From NCBI RefSeq assembly GCF_016808095.1, contig NC_068971.1, positions 3,236,501 to 3,300,500 of the forward strand: a DNA stretch of 64,000 nucleotides, in the 5' to 3' direction. The notes beneath the pieces are model-generated. The model was given only the letters and a program-made list of their open reading frames with translations, had not been told where the DNA came from and made no database searches. Made by a program: the position numbers and the translations under genes. The stretch is from Vigna angularis. Lineage: Eukaryota > Streptophyta > Magnoliopsida > Fabales > Fabaceae. Positions 24,747 to 37,999 of the stretch are shown here, in pieces; position 1 is the stretch's first letter; the number at the start of each line of letters is the position of its first letter.

Positions 24747-25025
24747 ATGGGTCTTCTTTCACTTTTTTCATGTTTCTCTAAACCTGATGCAGGTGTAAAC
24801 AGATTACTCATCACAACAACATTCAACATCAAGGGAGAACATTGCCAACTTTCACTTGCCGAGATACAGTCATCGTTAACAAATGTTAAGGAATCTTTGG
24901 TAATTGGAGAAGATTCATTCGGGGCAGTGTACAAGGGTTATCTGAACAAAGGTGCTACCGCTGTTGCAATAAAGTGGTTCAACAAAGGTTCTTTTTCTGG
25001 TCTCTCGGAATCACAGTTGAAATGA
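24747..25025 (+). pseudogene. Truncated FERONIA-related cytoplasmic kinase fragment
   Basis: A 92-codon frame begins MGLLSLFSCF, an MG start with a nearby Cys that resembles the membrane-anchoring starts of the two RLCKs at 34.4 and 39.7 kb. It continues with the juxtamembrane pattern CQLSLAEIQSS and the kinase start LVIGEDSFGAVYKGYLNKG, then ATAVAIKWFNKGS. The glycine loop is imperfect (GEDSFG) and the ATP-binding Lys is present. Similarity stops just after kinase subdomain II, where the sequence diverges into a stop. No further kinase exons are seen before 25.5 kb. It is a pseudogene, related to the nearby kinases. Confidence 0.75.
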
Positions 25026-25559
25026 TCACAATAAATATAGATAAATAAATTAATGAAAATTAGATTACTTCTTTAAGAAAATTTAAATGTTATTTAAAAC
25101 TTTAAAAATATCAGAAGAGGGTCAATAACTATGTAAAATATTAAAGAAGGTTTTAACTTGTAAACTTAAACAGGCATGCATAAGAGTAGGTTTTAACGAG
25201 AAAGATATTAAAATTAAGTATAGGATTCTCTAATTTCTTCTACAAATTTAAGAGAAACACTTGTAACCATGTATTTTATTGGATTTAATGTGTGTGATTT
25301 TTTTTTTCTTATATACATCATTCAATTTAGTTAATTTATTTTTACTTAATTTAGAATCTTCAATCTATACTTCAATTCGTAATATATTTTTAGAAAAATA
25401 TAAAATTTTCTTTCTTATTTATTGAAATACATTTATCTTGTTATAATTTAAAAATTAAAAAAATCAGCTAAAATATAAATTTATTTAGAATAATGTTTTA
25501 CTGGCATTATTTAAAAAAAAAACATTCTACTACTCCTAATAAATTAAGTTTATTAAAAC
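25026..25559. other. Spacer
   Basis: AT-rich sequence without recognisable features. Confidence 0.4.
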
Positions 25560-26815
25560 AACTCATTCTACGAGTTCGTGTTAGCTTGTCTTAGTTTATT
25601 ACGAACATGTTACTAAATTCAAACTTTACATAACTACAATATAGATCGAACAGTTTCAAAACTAAGCTTACACCGAACGTTTATACAAAATAGAACCCAA
25701 CCTAATGACCGAATGGTCCTATGGTTTAGCTTTCACTCTTCTCCTTCTGTTCACATCCATAGGATGATCATTGCAACAAAAATAATGACCGAACGGACAA
25801 AACATACAAGACAAAGAATAGGGTAAGCTTATATAATTTAATTAACTCAGTAAAACATATACTTCACATAATTTAAGATAATTCAATATACAATAATGTA
25901 ACATCCAATCATGCACTTCCAATCAAAATTATACGTCAAAGCATGCAATGACCAACTACTTTACTGTGACTGTCCGGACTGTATGAATTATGTGTAGCTA
26001 CGATGTTTGTGCACCCGGGTGATGTAATAGCTGAGATACTCTCAACAACTACCATCCAAAGTTAGTCCATTCTGCCCAAGTTCACCTTATGGTTTAGGAC
26101 CTCCTGTCATTCCCACACATGAGTTACTGTTCTCTACGTGAGAATGAGAAATCACGGAATATTAGGATAAACGTCAGCTAAGTTTTGTCCACATTCATAC
26201 TTAACTATTCAATAACCACTCATGAGATATTTCTCCCTGGAATACTCTTTCATTTCCATACTATTCCATTCATATACCATAATACAATCAAACTGAACCA
26301 AAACTGAATAATAACATCCACCCCAGAGACAAGACCGAACGCTTTGAATACTTTCTAATCTAACACAGTTGAACACTTAGTGTAAGACCGAGCGGTCTTC
26401 CACTTATACACAGAATAGGACCGAACGATCCATTCTAGATATAACTCATCATAAGCCGAACACTCATGATACTATTTGGACACTTACTGGTTACTCAACA
26501 GTTACTACAGAACATTATTTTACTAGACAGAACTTCTAAGAATGAATCGAATACTAAAGAATACATATATTTTAGACTTAATTGAAAATCATAATAAATA
26601 TTGAAGAAACCTAAGAGTTTAAACCGAACCCTACAAGCTTAAACCGAATATTATTGACTTGGACCGAACATTCTTAGCTCAAATAATACACACTGGAGTA
26701 TAATAAAAATACTGAAGGCTTGGTTAAAGACCAATCACTATGGAGACCGAGCACTTGGTTCAAAATCGAGCACTACTAGGACTGAGTTTTACTGAGCTTA
26801 TATAAAAATGAAGGA

Positions 26816-26888
<73 letters not shown>

Positions 26889-27960
26889 CACAACACTTAT
26901 TTTCAATGAAGGATAAAGATATCGTCTACGACTTTAAATATTATAAAATATATTAACTAACTAATTAGGAAGCATAAAAGGGAAACCATACTTAGACCAA
27001 ACTCTTACTTACAATTATACTAAGAGGAAACCGATCGGTCATTAACTGAAATTTTTCACAGAAGAAGAATCCAATTCAGACCAAATACCCAAGGATAAAC
27101 CGAACGGTCAATAATGACTCTCGGTTACAGTTTACCGAATTCTACATATTAATGCAGAATCACGATCAACTATATTCCTACCCAGTTATACCTTTTCATC
27201 AATCAACAATACACCCAAACAAACATGCATTATCACAACATCAACCAACTCATCAAACATAAAATCATTCCATCCAATAAACCATCATCAATCAAGAACT
27301 ATAATTAAATTACAAGCTTCCCTTACCTCTAAATGTAGCCGAACGTTCACAATTTGAACATAATATCTCACCACCAAAAATTCTTAGAATCCTATGGTCA
27401 CGCATTATGAAACTAAACCAAGCACAAAACCAGAAATACTCATAATGAGAGGATAAACTCATGCAACCAGAATTTGGGTTTGCATGTCACGGAAAACGAA
27501 CGGTCTTAAGAAGAGAAGTACTCACCCACTTAAATCACTTGATCGGTTTAAATGAAAGTCCTTAATGCCGGGAGAGTTCAAACGGTGCCTGATTGGTGAT
27601 CGGAAGAAGAAAAAGATGAGAATTCTTAGAGAGAAGGTGGAGGAAATCTAGAGAGAAAGAGGAGAAAATGGGGTTTAGCAGTTTGGAGAAGAAGGGTGCA
27701 TGCAGAAAGTGAGACCGAATTTCAAAATTTCAACTTAAATACCTCCTACACAAATTGATCGGTCCACTCTTCTACAGTTATCTGTCTTTCACTTTCTGAA
27801 AATCTTAACCCTTTCATTGATACCTGACTTCCACTACTTGAGATTTTTAATGGGTTCTGAAATATCTTATCATCGTCCACCATCTCCCTGTCAGTGGTGG
27901 TCGCACGCCTCCTTCGTCTGCCGCTGTTTCGCACTCAACGTGGTTATTTTCTTATGTTTT
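25560..27960 (-). mobile_element. Repeat family A, copy 2 (inverted)
   Basis: On the minus strand it shows the same landmarks in the same order as copy 1: a CTCTTTCTCTCTAG leader near 27640, GTGGGTGAGTAC near 27525, a TA array, GACAGGAGGTCCTAAACC with GGACTAAC near 26050-26110, a CACCCGGGTGCA counterpart near 26010, and TTGCAATGATCATCC near 25760. Sequence drift is heavy, so the copies are old. A GAACGTTCGG-like motif recurs many times in this copy. No pol was found. Confidence 0.6.
26819..26883. repeat. (TA)n array in family A copy 2
   Basis: An uninterrupted TA run of about 32 units. Its position within the repeat is comparable to the TA arrays of copy 1. Confidence 0.95.
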
Positions 27961-29194
27961 TAAGTTCAACTCTACGTTGTTTTCAAAATGGTCTCTCCTC
28001 TGTTTGTGTCTCTGTTAAATAAAATGTTGTTGTGTTTAAATTCTAAAGAAAGTCCTCTGTTACACTGCTTTGTTTATATATCTTGTTATATGAAAAAACA
28101 TATTTGAAAAAAAGCATCAAATTCATTATTATAGGATCACATAATTACACTTTTTTTACATTTCAATTTATGCTTTAATTTATGTTTTATAATATTTATA
28201 TAAACAATATTTTTATGATTTTATTTATTTAAAATTATATAATTTTGTAGATTTATTTAAATTAAAATACTATTTATATAAATTTTTTTCATCAAAAATA
28301 AACTTTTAGGAGTTTACTATTGGAGTCTACTCTCAGTTTACATAAACTCTAACAACTCTAACTCATTTCAGATTTTTCAATTGTTGCTTATTAAATTTAT
28401 ACCATAAAATTACTCTTTCACAAGGGTAGTAATAGAGTTGGTTCACTTATGTGTCGAGACTTCAAGTTTACACATGCATGTAACACCGACTGCACTATTT
28501 TCTTCACACAAGTGTCAACTATGTCATGACATTAGAACACAATACTTTCTCCCCTTAAAATTTTTCTATGATTATTTTTTTCCTAATTTAAATTCTAAGA
28601 AAAAAAATTACTAAGTGAAGAAAGTTGTATGAAATGAAGTATGTAATACATTCTGAAAAGATATAAAACAGTTGTTACATTGTACAAGTTTGTGATAATA
28701 CAACAACCAAGCTTTTTCACTAATAGGAGTTACAAATCGCAGAATATTCCGAAAATCCATTCTATCAACAATCTCGCAAATATAAAAGCCATACTAAATA
28801 AAAAATAAATGAATTCATAGATGACAATCCAAACAATTACCAGGCACGAACAGAGCTAGTTCCAAATTTTAAAACTCAGATTCTGGAAGCACGAGGGTAA
28901 AGGAGGACAGTTGGTTCACTGCAAATGTACAAAAAGTTGTTAGCATGAATTACTGTGTAAACAAATCATACAAAATAACTTCCTGTTTCAATGAACACTA
29001 AAGAGTTCAAGCAACATAAGATTTATAGCAGCTGGAGAACAAGTGATCAACTGTGCCCTTTGTTTTCCATAAATATATAAATGAAAACCAGCCAAACATG
29101 AAATAGTGAAAGAACATGTACAACAGAAAGCTAACAAAAAACAATTTTGAGTAAATTATTTCAAAGTGGTACTTAAATTTTTTGACTTACATCC
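27961..29194. other. Spacer and probable 3' UTR of the CNL gene
   Basis: AT-rich. The right end (about 28690-29194) probably holds the CNL 3' UTR. No other gene is visible. Confidence 0.4.
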
Positions 29195-32182
29195 TTAGTT
29201 CAAAAATATGATAGATGGAACATGCTGGACTTTGGGGTAATCCTCTCCAGCAGTTCCAAGCCTGGTCTTGAATGATTTGGGCATCCACCTGATTTCTAGC
29301 TCCCGAAGACTAGTGATATATTTTAGCCCATCGGGAACCGTTTTTAGATTGTTGCAATCAGATATGCTCAATCGGTAAAGACTAGGCATGGCTTGATTCT
29401 CTATTGTCCAGTCATCTAGTTTAGGCAAGCCACGAAGTACTAGAACCTTTAGTTGAAGAAAACCATTTGGTGAGCATGTCATTTTCTTTCCAACAAACAT
29501 ATCCCACCCATTTAGAAACTTCAAGTTAGGAAGCTTCTCTAATGTTACCATTGGGTCTTCCACAAGTCTGCAACCCCATAAAGTCAACTTTGAAATGTGC
29601 CGAGGAAACAGTGAGGCGTCTGGCAGTCTTTCCATCCGCCCTTCAACCTGCAGTTTACGCAGGAAAGGACAGCCTAGCACCAATTTTTCAACATCCACTA
29701 CATTTTCAGGGAAGGAAAGCATGTCAGTCCTCAAAGACAAGGATTGAAGGCAATCCAACCTTTTATTAGGGGGACTGAAACTTTCACTAAACTTTTGAAA
29801 ATGTCTTGGGTCATTTAGCACTAGCTTTCTGAGCCTCCTTAACTTCAGTAGATCTTTTACATCACATTTGCTGGCAGGAAAATTTACTAGTGTCTGTAAA
29901 TTAGTCAAATTGTCCAATTGCAGGTTGTTAACAATATTCCCACACCAATTTGGAAGATATAAATGCCTCAACCGTTTCAACTTACAGATTACATTTGGAA
30001 TTTCCACTGTTGAATCCCAGCTCACTTTATTGACTGTTTGCAAATTTAGGAATTGCAGATTCTCCAAGTTGCCCAAGGAAGATGGCAGCACTTGTATACG
30101 AGTCCTTTTTAGACTCAGAAACTTCAACCATAAAAGATTTCCCACTTCTTTAGGCAATGACTGTCCCTTCAGCCCCTTAATTCCTTCAAGATCTAGAACT
30201 CTAAGTAATTTAAACTTCACAAAAACACCTCTGACTAGGTCCCAATTTTCCATCCTACACTTCTTGTCATGAAAAAATACAAGGGATCTGAGACGCTCAT
30301 TCACTTGTTTGTCCTGTGGAATCAATTGATCAACATGTTGATCCAAGTAGACAGCAAGCCTACGAACTTCATTAATTTGTCTTGCATCTGATACGTTAGA
30401 TGAACCAGTAGCAATAACGGTACTATTTTGTTGTGATCCATTGATAATGTAGAGAAAATTTTCTTTTCTGGCCTTTGACAAACACAGATCCCGCATTAAA
30501 TCATGGAGCCTGTAGGTTTTGATCCTACCAGTAGATCCCATCTGACCAATTTGAACCATGCAGCGGCTAATTAAGTTACCCAGATAGCGTTCAGCAATAT
30601 CCTCCATTGTCTCATCCCGATCACTCTCATATTGAGATGAAACAACACCTTCTGCCACCCATAACTGCAGTAGTTTAGTTTTTGGTATCTCATAGTCTTC
30701 AGGGAATTGACTTAAATACAGAAAACATGGCTTCAGCTGACAAGGCAAGTCCTGGTAACTTAAATCCAACACTTCATCTAATCTTCGCCTATCACGGACC
30801 TTTGCTCCTATTAGGTACGAACTTAGATGTCTATGTATTTTTTCCCACTCACTCACCGACTCCTTTGTAGCCAAAAGCCCTCCAAGAACGATGATAGCCA
30901 AAGGCAGACCACCACACTTTGCAACCATCTCTCTGCCTAATCTTTTAAAGTCATCAGAAGTTGTGGATTCTGCAGAAAGTAACAGGCAATTATCACATTA
31001 AGCAAAGCAATGGTCCCATAAACAAGTTATTTTACCACTTTCCTCCAGAGATCACATAAATATGAAAGATAAATGAGAAAATTGGGAAATTATAAGATAT
31101 GAAATAATGAACAAACTATATGGACATCAATAGTTAAATACGTTTGCTAACTGAAGGCATTTCTAGGTACCTGGGTTATCTTGTCTTGGAAAAGCTTTCT
31201 TCTTAAACAATGCCCAACTGTCTTCTGCATTTAAGCAACTTGGTTCATGAAGTAAGCCTTCAGGATTCACATGCAATGAAATGTCTTTATTGCGGGATGT
31301 AAAAACTATCTTACTCCTTGTATTTTGTGATGGAAAGGCAGGACTTAAAATGTCCCATGCCTCATTGCTCCATATGTCATCCAGGATGATCAAACATTTC
31401 TTCTCTTGTTGAACTTTAAACAACTTCCTTGCCAATTCATCATCTTTCATTTTCGTAATCTCATCCCTTTCTTCTTTTGTAGGAGAAATTAGCTTTAGTA
31501 AAATTCCCTCCCAAACATCTCTTTTCTTGCATTGCTGAGATATATATGCCCAAGCAAAACCATCAAAGTTTCGCCTAATAGTATTGTAATGGTAAATGCT
31601 TTTGGCAAGTGTAGTTTTACCAAGACCACCCATTCCACAAATATAAACAAATCGACAGTCCTGATTTTCATTTATTAGCCATTCCGCCACTTTATTTATG
31701 TCCTTATCTAAACCAACAATGAACTCGTCAACAATGTGAGAATAAGACCACCTCAATTGTCTTTTGACCTCAGACGCTTCCTCATTGTCTTTAGTTGCAG
31801 TCAAACCATAAGTTTGTAAGCTTCTTGTGAGGTCAGATATTCGAGAATTGATTGTTATGAGCTCAGAGCCAACTTTGTGAATATTTTTAGCTCTGGAGAG
31901 TGGATTTTTAGTTCCAATACTTATGCCAAATGCAACCTTAATAGCATAAATTTCAATCACATCCTCTGCATCATAGGCTAATTTTCTAACCTCCGAAATA
32001 TAATTCTTTATTGTATCACTTTCATCCTGCCTGCTCTCAGCATCTCTTAGGAAACATTGCATCCTCTTTAATTCATTTTGCATGCTTTTGACTTTGTTAC
32101 TCACCCCGCTTAACAATCTGGCCTCTTCAATCAATAGATCACCAAGCCTATTAACTGCAAAGGACACAACTGCCTCAACCAT
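29195..32182 (-). CDS. CC-NB-LRR (CNL, RPP13/RPP8-like) resistance protein
   Basis: Two coding exons, 32182-31171 and 30969-29195, joined by a 201-bp GT-AG intron; the frame crosses a GAA codon. The product is 928 aa. Intracellular immune receptors of this family detect pathogen effectors and trigger cell death. In order: coiled-coil domain with the EDVIE motif (about 73-77); P-loop GMGGLGKTT (183-191); RNBS-A; kinase-2 LIILDDIW (264-271); RNBS-B with FTSRN; GLPL (358-361); RNBS-D CFLYLSQFPED; an MHD-position variant LHD in RLHDLMRDL; then about 12 LRRs to the end. All core motifs are intact, so it looks functional. An upstream in-frame ATG at 32239 adds 19 residues, but MVEAVVSFAV is the family-typical start. 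It is transcribed divergently from the kinase at 34431. Confidence 0.93.
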
Positions 32183-33419
32183 CTTGATTATTCTGTCTCC
32201 TTCAAGAACAAAATCATGAGGTAAAACTTCACATCCCATACGCGTTAAGTCTCACATGAGACAGCTACTTTACTCTTATAAAACAGGCATTATATAGATG
32301 GATAGAATCACTTAACAAAACTGGGAAAACCTAGAATATGTAAACTTCAAGTACAGAAACATGCTAAGATTGAAAAGAAAAGGACAAACTGAAGGTTGAA
32401 AAGCAGTAACAAGAAGAAGAATAAATGGAAAAGGATGTTGAACGCTGTTGTACTTTCCATACAAAGTTAAATCTATACTACGTTCCTCCAATCCATGTTC
32501 CAGAAACCACAAAAATCCAGTTATGATGTAATTTTGTGCATATGCTACTTCAACAGCAAAGTAAATCCCTACACTCTCAGAAGCAGACCAGAGTTGACTT
32601 TGGAAAAATTATGCTCAATAAATTATTAAGGAATATCATATGCTTAATAGCGTATAATTTCATATGAAGCATGATTCTACAGCAGGAAATTTGTCCTAAG
32701 CATAAATTTAAAGCCAAAAAGTACAACAGGGAAATTAGTATAGAATCAATTATGGGAGCATAACCAACGAGATCCAGTCAAGGATGACCATATTGGAGAA
32801 GAAAGAAAAAGATTAAGGAACAACTTGTAGAAGAAGAAGATACACCTCCAGTTCAGAGAATATGGAGTGCCTCTTGTTCAACCAAATATGTGCTGTGGCT
32901 GTGCAAGGAAGAAGACGCTTTGGAGTTTGGAAGCTCCATTCATGCTATTTTATTGCATATTTAATAAGAAAAAAAAGTCAGCAAATTGAATCTGGTTTTT
33001 TTTATCATAACAATAATTTTGAATGATTTTAAACTTAAATAATCTATGATGAAAAACATTTTTTTTTATTTTAAGATAATAATAATATTTTTCTACTTTT
33101 ATTGAATATAAAATTTTAATTTAAAACCTATTCTAGATCATAACTAATTTTTAATATAAAATTAAATATGTAAACATCTATCTACAATTATGTTAAGTAA
33201 TATTTCAACATGGTTTTAGATTACGAATGCGGATATTAAAAAAAGTGTTAAATAAATCTTTATATAATACATAATGAGTAATTACACTTTTAAATATACA
33301 TTTCAACATTTGATATATATTGCTTGATTTTAATAAATAATTTTAGTAAATAGTAGTTTAATAAATAATTTTAGTAAATTGTAGTTTAATAAATGTTTAT
33401 TTTATTATTAAATAGGAGA
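32183..33419. promoter_or_regulatory. CNL side of the divergent CNL/RLCK intergenic region
   Basis: About 2.25 kb separates the CNL start (32182) from the RLCK-A start (34431). The CNL side carries probable 5' UTR and AT-rich sequence. Near 33330-33395 there is a short tandem repeat, AATAAATAATTTTAGTAAAT twice. No clear core promoter motif is identified. Confidence 0.35.
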
Positions 33420-35690
33420 TATAAATTTAATCTAGAGAAAAATATAAGAAAACATGCAAGGATTACGGATATTATAAAAAAAAGTTATCTATATAGGTCA
33501 AACATCAAATAAAACATAAGAAAAATATATTTAACTATTTTACTTCAAGAAAAAATGTAAATAATGAAGTATTAATAAAGAAATTGATAGTAGCTTATAA
33601 ATCCAATCCATATAACATGTTGGTTAAACCATAAAGTCAAATAAATTTGTTTGAATAGATTAAAATTTCAATCATTCCTAACTCATTTTATTATCTGAAG
33701 CCAACTCTGTTTAATTTCAGGACACCTAACACTGAAAAGGGTTCTATCTATTATTAATGTGGCAAGAGGGAATTATCTGAGGTCAAATTTTTGGGAAACT
33801 TGAACAAGAGAAGATACTGAAGCAACAGCATCCCTGCGCTGAACATAACTTTGTTTCTGCCTTTCCCTTCATCTCCAGGTTCTCCAACCAATATGATGTT
33901 CTATCTATATTGATTAATTGTTAGTTTTACATCTTACAGTATAAAAGCTGGCGAAGTATCTACTGTACAATTAGTCTAGTTTTATACTCTATGTAGCTAA
34001 TTCATATGGCGTCTGCAGTTCATATATTTGTTTGATTGCCACTGTACACTCTTACATATGTGATTTGCTTTCTATTTTTTTCATTAAATAGATGGATGGT
34101 ATGTTCCCAGACTACTTTTACTGATATGGGAAATCTGAATCTCCATCTAAGAAACTATCATCATTTTTGGATGAATGAACTATTTGATGGAAATAATCAA
34201 AATGTTAGAATTAAAGATTCATTTCCCTTATCTCTCCTTTATTTTCCATTTTGAAATGAAACACAGTGAAATATGAAATCAAAACTGGCAGGTTGAGTTT
34301 TTATTACTTGTTGTATAGTCAGGTGAAAAGCAAGAAATTTTCTCTCATTTCAGGTATACAATCACATTTCAGTTATATACTTTTCTCTCAGTTTTGTCCT
34401 ATGAATAATCTTTTATAATAGGTATCTAAAATGGGACAATGTTTGAGCTTCTGTTGCTTTAAGCATACAGCTTCGTCTCAGCAACAGTATCCAACTGTGA
34501 TAGAAGAGCTTTGCCCTCAATTTTCTCTAGCCGATCTTAGGAAATGGACAAACAACTTTGACAAAAACCAAATAATTGGAATTGGAGGCCTTGGCATTGT
34601 ATATAAAGGCTCTCTCCGAAACAGCTGTGCTACCGAGTCTACAATTGCAATCAAGCGAATACATGCGATTACTGAGAAGGAACTTAAGCAGTTCAAGAAC
34701 GAAATTGAGTTGCTCTGCCAGCTTCGCCATCCAAACTTGGTCACTCTGTTAGGATTTTGTGACCACAGAGACGAGAAGAATATTGTATATGAGTACATGA
34801 CCAATGGATCTCTCCGTGATGTCCTATATTGTAGTGATATGAAAAAGAAGCCACTAACATGGAAGCAGAGGCTAAACATCTGCATAGGAGTAGCGAAGGC
34901 ACTACACTACCTTCACACAGGTCTCAAGAGAACAGTCTTTCATCGTAACGTAATACCTTATAATATTCTTTTGGATAGCAACATGGAGGCAAAACTCTCA
35001 GACTTCCGACTTTGCTTAACAGGACCACATCATGCATCAAAGCCAAAACCAAAGACAATAACAAAAGATGGCTTTTCAGGTATTTGTTCTTGTTTTGTTG
35101 TATTGTTTATTGAAAAAGAATTTTACTGAGTACTAATCCAAATAATACTTTCACTTCTAGGTACGTATGGTTACGAGGCTCCTGAGATTTCAGAAAACAA
35201 TACATTAACAGAAAAATGCGATGTTTACTCCTTTGGTGTAGTTATACTAGAAGTGGTATGCAAAGACAAGCTAAACAGTGTTGAGAAGAGGCAGAAAAAC
35301 CCTGTTGAGGAGAATATTGATCCAAATATTAAAGGAAAGATTGCACCAGAGAGTTGGGAAGTATTTATAAACATCACAGAAAGATGCTTGAACTTTGATC
35401 CAAATGAGCGACCATCAATGGGTGAAGTGGAGGTTCAACTTGAGCTTGCTCTGTCACTGCAGGAAGAAGCAGATATAAGAAATAGCTGTGATGCTTATAC
35501 CCTATTATCTATGACCATTATTAGTTAATCCTCAGCTACAGTATGCACCAGGCACCACTTTAGATGAAAACAAAAACTGACTGATGATGGAACTTGTTAA
35601 TAACAAGTGAAACTCGTTATTCAATCACAGTACAGCAGATGATTGGGAAATTATTTTTTTATTAGCAAAAGGAATTAAGAAAATAATGCC
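33420..35690 (+). repeat. Segmental tandem duplication, copy A
   Basis: This segment and 38000-40950 share the same order of non-coding blocks and a kinase gene: AAACATCAAATAAAACATAA (about 33500 and 38085), CCAACCAATAT (about 33885 and 38458), TCATATATTTG and ACTGTACACTCTTACATATG (about 34020-34060 and 39270-39310), the gene, and the shared 3' flank containing CAGATGA.TGGGAAATTAT. Copy B is longer because of an insertion near 38.48-39.23 kb. Confidence 0.85.
34431..35528 (+). CDS. FERONIA-related RLCK, pseudokinase copy A
   Basis: Two exons, 34431-35079 and 35161-35528, with a GT-AG intron splitting a Gly codon; 338 aa. It has no signal peptide or transmembrane segment. Residues 1-9, MGQCLSFCC, give a Gly2 N-myristoylation start with palmitoylatable cysteines, so plasma-membrane attachment is likely. 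The kinase domain follows from about residue 30: glycine loop GIGGLG (50-55), Lys75 in AIK, and GYEAPE. Two key residues are altered: the catalytic Asp of HRD is Asn (HRN, 171-173), and DFG is DFR (191-193). Asn178 of the catalytic loop is kept. It is probably catalytically inactive, acting if at all as a scaffold or decoy. It resembles CrRLK1L kinase domains without an ectodomain. A 5' UTR intron may end at the TAATAG just before the ATG. Confidence 0.85.
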
Positions 35691-35899
35691 AGACATTTAT
35701 TTTAGAAAAAATATAAGAGATATCACTTTCAATCCAAAATTTTCTTATATTTATGAGTTTTTTTATTTATACATTGTTCATGTTATTATTTTTATTCAAT
35801 ATGAAATTTTTAATTCATTTTAAATTTCTAACATATTAAAATTACTTTTGAACTTAGTAGGATTATCCTTTTTACCATCTTCAAATTTTGATAATTTTG

Positions 35900-36950
35900 T
35901 CATATTTTTCATGGATGTGTTCATTGAATTACAATCATACATCTTAACTTTTTTTTTTTCAAAACCTTTTTTTCATAGCTTTCTAGATAAATGAAGATAC
36001 CTTTTTTCAACTGTCTAACCTCTAGGTGCAAATAGTATGACATGAACCCTAGGTCTATCATTTTTGACATTGTCTTCTTGAATTCTTCAAACAAGCAATT
36101 GATGTCAGTTAATATAAAATCGTCCATAAAAGACAAACAATCAAAGTATCTTTATTATCATGAGTTTTGACAAAGACAGGATACTGACATCAATAAAAAC
36201 TATTATCTTGAAAGTAGTTATCAACGTGGTTGTTCCACACTCTTGATGTTTGCTTTATTCCATACAAAGTTTTCTTCAATTTTAGAACCTTATATTCATG
36301 TTCTTCAACGGTAGAGCCCTGCTTAATATGGACTTATTCTAGATAATCATTTACAAATGCATATTTCACATCAAGTTGATAAATTTTCATTTCATTTCTG
36401 TTGCCAAAGAATTCATCCAATCTACTGGTGCATAAACTTTAAACTTTATTTTAGTCTACTTCATGCTTTTTCTTGTAACCTTTTACAAGTTGTATTTTGT
36501 ATCTTTCCACCTCTTCTCTATTCTTTGTCTTTTACATCCATTTTACTTCAATTGCTTCATGACTTTTGAAAAGATTTGTTAATTCTCAATTATCATTCCT
36601 TTTAATTGAATTGATTTCCTCTTCCATGACATGTCTCCACATCTTTCACAATCTCTTCAAAATACAGTGACTCACAATCTATTTAAAGACAATATAATTA
36701 TTCAAGATAACAAGTAACTTTCATTGATTTCATATATATTTGTGTCTTCTTTGACCTTTCATTCACACTTTCTTCTTGGACATGAAATGTAAGTGATGGA
36801 TGGAGTGAATAAAGACGACTGACATCTTGAATTGCAGTTACTTGATCTTCTCATTCTTCACCGAGATAAGAAAGAAAATTATAAGTTTTTTCCTTCTTGA
36901 ACCTTTCAATTTTATATAGTTTCTTCTTCGAATTCAACATCATGACTTAC
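35900..36950 (-). pseudogene. Ty1/copia reverse transcriptase remnant
   Basis: Reading the minus strand downward from about 36,650 gives copia RT motifs broken by stops. In order: SHEAIEVKWM with NREEVERYKIQLV (about 36,560-36,480), QLDVKYAFVNDYLE (about 36,370), KVLKLKKTLYGIKQTSRVW (about 36,280), and FMDDFILTD (36,130; the usual YVDD motif) followed by DLGFMSYYLHLEV. Integrase and RNase H are not seen. It lies between the duplicated RLCK segments, so it may mark an insertion after the duplication. Confidence 0.8.
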
Positions 36951-37311
36951 TACTACTTTTCCATTGCTGAAATTATATAATTTATAGCCTTTAAAATGAA
37001 CAGCATAGTAATGAAGACTTGTTTGACACTTCAATCATCAATTTTAGATCCTATTTGTTTTGGTACATAAACATATGTTATATGCAAATTATTAACCATA
37101 TGCTTCCTTCCACCCCTGTTTCCTCAGAAATTTGATTAAGTTGGATTAACCCAACAACTTTTTATTATAGAAAAAATTATATAGTCATTAAGAGCTAGAA
37201 AAATAAGAACATAAAATAAAAATATAAATTTTTTTTTATTATTATTCTCATATTAAGCAAAGATATAAAATATGTTACAATATATAATACATAAAAAATA
37301 TCACAACATTC

Positions 37312-37368
<57 letters not shown>

Positions 37369-37999
37369 AAGTATACCCTATTAAACTATATTTTGTATGT
37401 TTTTAATGAATATTATTTAAATAAATAATTCATTCACCTATGCATGTAAGTTTCATATAATATTCTTGAATAGTGTTTGGATTTCAATTATAAAAATTTA
37501 CACTAAATATTATTATATTTGTTTATTTTTTTATCATATTATATTGTTAAATTTGGATTACAATAAACTTTTATATGTTTTCTCATATTTTATGTATATT
37601 TTAATTTGTCTGTTAGGTTTAATTTTAAATTATTTTTTATTTAAAATCAAATTTGAAAAAAAAAATTAGTAGTTTAAATTTTGTATCAAACTGATTAATA
37701 ATTATTTTAAGAAAATGTAAAAGAGTATAGTTCAATTATTTAAATTTAGAATTATAAAAATTTTAATTTATTTTCTTAGAAAATGGGAATTTAAATTTAA
37801 TTGTAATTCGACTATTTTGATTTATTGCACCACACAGACTCGCTACTTATTTTTTTGTTTTATTTTATATGTTTGGTGATTGGAGAGCCAATAAACTATA
37901 TTAAATACTAAATACACAAATATAGTTAAAAAATAAATGTTAAGGAATCATCGAAAATTTATAAAAACTGAAAAAATGTCTAACATTTTAATAATCGTA
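36951..37999. other. AT-rich spacer
   Basis: Nothing genic is seen. It contains a TA microsatellite at about 37316-37364. Confidence 0.4.
37316..37364. repeat. (TA)n microsatellite
   Basis: About 24 uninterrupted TA units. Confidence 0.95.

Noticed and set aside
32183..32239. Upstream in-frame start of the CNL gene
   Set aside because: It adds 19 residues before the family-typical MVEAVVSFAV start.
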